This document shows, piece by piece, positions 61,288 through 64,000 of a stretch of 64,000 nucleotides of DNA (within the stretch, counting starts at the first letter, position 1; every line of letters starts with the position of its first letter). Source of the stretch: Cristatella mucedo (lineage: Eukaryota; Bryozoa; Phylactolaemata; Cristatellidae); the NCBI GenBank assembly GCA_009760855.2, contig WPIO01000247.1, positions 1-64,000 on the forward strand, given 5' to 3'. The position numbers and the translations under genes are program-made. Under the pieces are notes generated by a model that was given only the letters and a program-made list of their open reading frames with translations, searched no databases and was not told the DNA's origin.

Positions 61288-61468
61288 GGTGAGCCGTGAT
61301 GGCACACTAGGTAAGGCGGTTGCTTTCACGACCTCGGTCCCGAGGTCGTGGGTTCGATTCCTGCGGTGGGCGATTCTTTATCGCCACTGCAAGCGGTGGT
61401 AATAGCCGTAAAGGCTCTTCTGTCGCTATACAAAAAGAGGCTGCTTAATCAGCTAGGATTTTTTTTAA
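61288..61468 (+). mobile_element. SINE-1, best-preserved copy
   Basis: A box TGGCACACTAGG (61300-61311) and perfect B box GGTTCGATTCC (61351-61361) of a tRNA-type RNA polymerase III promoter, then a body with two small hairpins and a T-rich end. A partial second copy lies at 61495-61585. Confidence 0.93.
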
Positions 61469-61894
61469 GGAGAAGATGCTTCAACTTTGTTCCAACGTAG
61501 CGTGCGGTTTTGAGTCGCATGGCTAAGGCACTTCTGTCGCTTTGTAAATGAGGTGGTTTAATCAGCTGCGTTTTCTCTCGCAAACTAGTCTATCCCAAAT
61601 AATCACGCTCTCAATGGGTAGATTATCAACGGAGCTACTAGATACTTCGAAGGTTAGTTAGCCCGACGCTCGCAGCGTGCCAACGTAGAACCGCTTCGCA
61701 CTGCATGCCAATCGCGGTATCTCTCAACCACAAGCCAGCTGGGCCTCTTGCGAAGCTACGAAATCACACCTACCTACTCAAGTGACATTTGGTAGCCTGA
61801 AAAAACCCGCACACAGATTATCGACGGATGGCCTGCTATCGAAGGATGGGCGTGCCGGCTAAATTTTTAGCCAGGTACAGCTTATGCCACACTC

Positions 61895-62755
61895 TCCTCG
61901 GTAAACTACAAAGTAGGCAGATTTGACTGTGGAGCTGATGTGGTCGTCTAACGAGAGGTCACTTTGGAATGTGACACCTAGATTTCGAGCTGATTCAACT
62001 GGAGATATGCTGACAGAGCCAATTTTGAGAGTCAGCCTTTCCAATTTCTGAATCACACTGGGTTTGCCCATAACTAGTAAGTTAGTTTTTATCATTGTTT
62101 AGTTTTAGAAAATTTGCTGTCATCCATGTGCGGATGTCATCAATACATGCAGCAAGTGAGTCAAGATAATTCGACGTGCTCGAAGGCTGGGAGGGATCAA
62201 AGCAAAGGTACAATTGAGTGTCATCCGCACAAAAGTGAATGCCTAGATTTTGTGCTCGGCAATCGCATCAGCAAGAGGGCGAGTATAAACCGTGAAAAGA
62301 ACCTTACCTAGCACGGAGCCCTGAGGTACCCCGTATTTCAGAGGTACTTCGGACGATCTTTGTCCATTCACGACAATACTCTGGAGTCTCCCACTGAGAT
62401 AGGACCTGAACCATTGTAGAGCAGTGCCAGTGATGCCCAGGCGAGATGAGAGGCGCTCTAGAGGAACTTTGTGATCGATAGTATCAAAAGCTGCGGAAAG
62501 ATCGAGCAAAACAAGCAGAGACACTCAATCTATGTCGGCATTCCTAAGTAGGTCGTTGTACACCCTAAGCAATGCTGACTCTGTGGAGTGATTAGCTATA
62601 AAGCCAGACTGGAACTTACTAGCAAGGTTTGAGGTTTCAATATATGAGTTCAGCTGGTCTGCCACGACCCGTTCCAGTGTCTTTGATAGGAATGGTAGAA
62701 GGGATCTCGTTGCCCGCAGAGTGATTGACCAACACATGTACATGGCCTCGTCGGT
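61895..62755 (-). mobile_element. L2/CR1-like LINE, middle RT part
   Basis: Minus strand: F-Q-S-G-F, L-L-D-L-S-A-A-F-D-T-I-D-H, S-G-R-L-Q-S-I, V-P-Q-G-S-V-L-G, then T-N-L-L-V-M-G-K-P and [12 protein letters not shown]. Both ends are missing, so it is an internal fragment. Confidence 0.88.
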
Positions 62756-63039
62756 CACGAAATAATATATTATTCTTTGACATTAGGCAGCACTGTATTA
62801 TTGTATTCTGTATTCTTCCCTGCACACAGTAGAGTGCTGTACCTAGTATTCACACAAGGCAACGAACGGCGAGCTGTGGCGGCAACAGCGCCATGCGTGC
62901 CACATGACCTTGAATCCCCCCCCCACTGTCGATGGCTGATGACAGCCGACCGGGCGATACCGTTTTATAATGTGGGGCAGATTGATTAGCAGCAACTCAG
63001 GGATCTGTCTGGTCTGACTACCCACATATTGACGGCTCA

Positions 63040-63648
63040 GCCGAAAATTTTTCAGCTTTCTTTACTGAAAAAATTGTGCACATTCGTGCCTCCACAAAGC
63101 CCCCTCCGTCTAAAGCAATTTCGGATTAACAACCCATGACCTTCCTTAAAAGGTTTTCCAAGGTTTCTGCATGCGATGTCTCTACCTTAATAAGGTCTAG
63201 CAAAAAGAGCTCGTCTCCTGAAGACCCTATACCATCATCTCTGTGGTCTTCACTGGTAGACCAACTTAGCCCTGCCATAACCAAGATTTTTAATGCTTCT
63301 TTGGGAAATGGGATCGTCCCCAAGTCATTCAAATCAGTAATCGTTAGACCCATACTTAAAAGGCTGGATTAGATACAAAGGTCCTTGCAAACTATCGCCC
63401 AGTTTCCCTTCTTCCTTTCTTGTCAAAGATTCTTGAAAAAATTGTTGCTAAGCAGCTGGTTGAACATATTGAAAAGAATGAAATATCAGAAACATTTCAA
63501 TCAGGGCTCAAGAGGCAGCACTCCACTGAAACTACTCTCCTCTGTGTTAAAAATGACATTCTATGTGGTAACGATGACGGGAATGTCACTGCCTTAGCTC
63601 TGCTAGATCTATCAGCTGCCTTTGACACCATTGATCACGACGTTATGT
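63040..63648 (+). mobile_element. Second LINE family, RT N-terminal part
   Basis: Reads D-V-S-T-L-I-R-S-S-K-K-S-S-S-P-E-D-P-I-P, then after a frameshift N-Y-R-P-V-S, S-K-I-L-E-K-I-V-A-K-Q-L, F-Q-S-G, H-S-T-E-T-T-L-L and L-L-D-L-S-A-A-F-D-T-I-D-H. Sequence differs clearly from the common LINE here. It stops abruptly after D-H-D-V-M at 63648. Confidence 0.85.
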
Positions 63649-63805
63649 AACCGCGCAGAGAAGCTCGTCCCCGGTTCTCTACCGGTGGACTGTGTGATGC
63701 AGTGCTGCAGTGCGGTTAAAACATAAGCAGCCATAACTGGGCGCCGAAAGTGACAGTTTATTGTGGGCCTGTTAGTAGTGGTTACTCGCTGGTGCAAGCA
63801 CTTTA

Positions 63806-63960
63806 CGCAGCGCGTGTACCGGACCGACGGAGTTAACTGCGAGAACTCTCGAAGCCCGAGTATAACCAACTACCCTGTACGTTTACGCGGGTGCGTACCG
63901 GACTGACGGAGTTAACTGCATGAACTCCCGAAGCCCGCGTATAATAAACTATCCTATGCG
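63806..63960. repeat. 79-bp tandem repeat at the window end
   Basis: Two copies of a unit with GTACCGGACNGACGGAGTTA and GAAGCCCG, at about 63815 and 63894, period 79. Part of sequence that interrupts the preceding LINE and runs off the window. Confidence 0.85.
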
Positions 63961-64000
63961 CGTCGCTAGGGATGGTCCCGACCCCGAAGGCGAGCCTCTA

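Noticed and set aside
61288-61375. Possible true tRNA gene
   Set aside because: Good A and B boxes, but the flanks do not form an acceptor stem and the unit recurs with the same downstream body, so it is a SINE.
63651-63800. Possible LTR and primer-binding site (CTGGGCGCCGAAAGTGAC)
   Set aside because: Suggestive only. No terminal repeat pair, no TG...CA boundary and no gag/pol in the window.

Overview
This is animal nuclear DNA. It holds one spliced gene with long introns, and very little else that codes. Most of the rest is non-LTR retrotransposon debris, tRNA-derived SINEs and microsatellites. No single feature identifies the species. The one gene combines zinc-finger features that, as I recall, vertebrates split between L3MBTL1 and L3MBTL3/4. 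Together with the mix of L2/CR1-type LINEs and SINEs that share their 3' tail, this favours an invertebrate bilaterian with a large, repeat-rich genome. That is inference.

The gene is a plus-strand L3MBTL / l(3)mbt homologue, reconstructed here from splice sites, reading phase and family resemblance. Sixteen coding exons run from about 20464 to the stop at 56300 and sum to 2517 nt (838 residues plus stop). Every junction is in phase. Domain order is: acidic/Ser-rich N-terminus, FCS zinc finger (C152, C155, C168, C172), basic stretch, three MBT repeats (about 199-300, 303-406, 410-516), two MyT1-like C2HC fingers (from C525 and C613), an AT-hook-like KKRGRKP (692-698), and a C-terminal SAM domain (about 768-834). 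The second MBT repeat keeps the full methyl-lysine cage known from human L3MBTL1. The expected role is a nuclear chromatin reader/compactor that binds mono- and dimethyl-lysine and represses transcription. Exons 1, 5 and 14 are the least certain. A GC- and CpG-rich block at about 19.25-21.65 kb is the likely promoter. A 3'UTR with several perfect hairpins ends near an ATTAAA at 57008.

Layout: 1-19 kb is intergenic, mostly decayed L2/CR1-like LINE pieces and SINEs. 19-21.7 kb is the CpG-rich promoter and exon 1. 21.7-25.8 kb is intron 1, with few recognisable repeats. 25.8-50.2 kb carries exons 2-10, scattered between LINE and SINE insertions and a dense microsatellite block at 26.2-27.03 kb. 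50.2-56.3 kb carries the GC-rich exons 11-16, closely spaced apart from two introns of 1.4 and 2.6 kb. 57-64 kb is intergenic LINE/SINE sequence, ending in a second LINE family interrupted by sequence with a 79-bp tandem repeat.

Two SINE families are visible. SINE-1 has good tRNA-type A and B boxes and three very similar copies. SINE-2 has a tRNA-like head joined to the same hairpin 3' tail as the L2-like LINE, which suggests LINE-dependent mobilisation. Two LINE copies in introns 2 and 7 are nearly identical over about 1.2 kb, so the LINE moved recently. I found no rRNA, ordinary tRNA or CRISPR feature, and no convincing second host gene.
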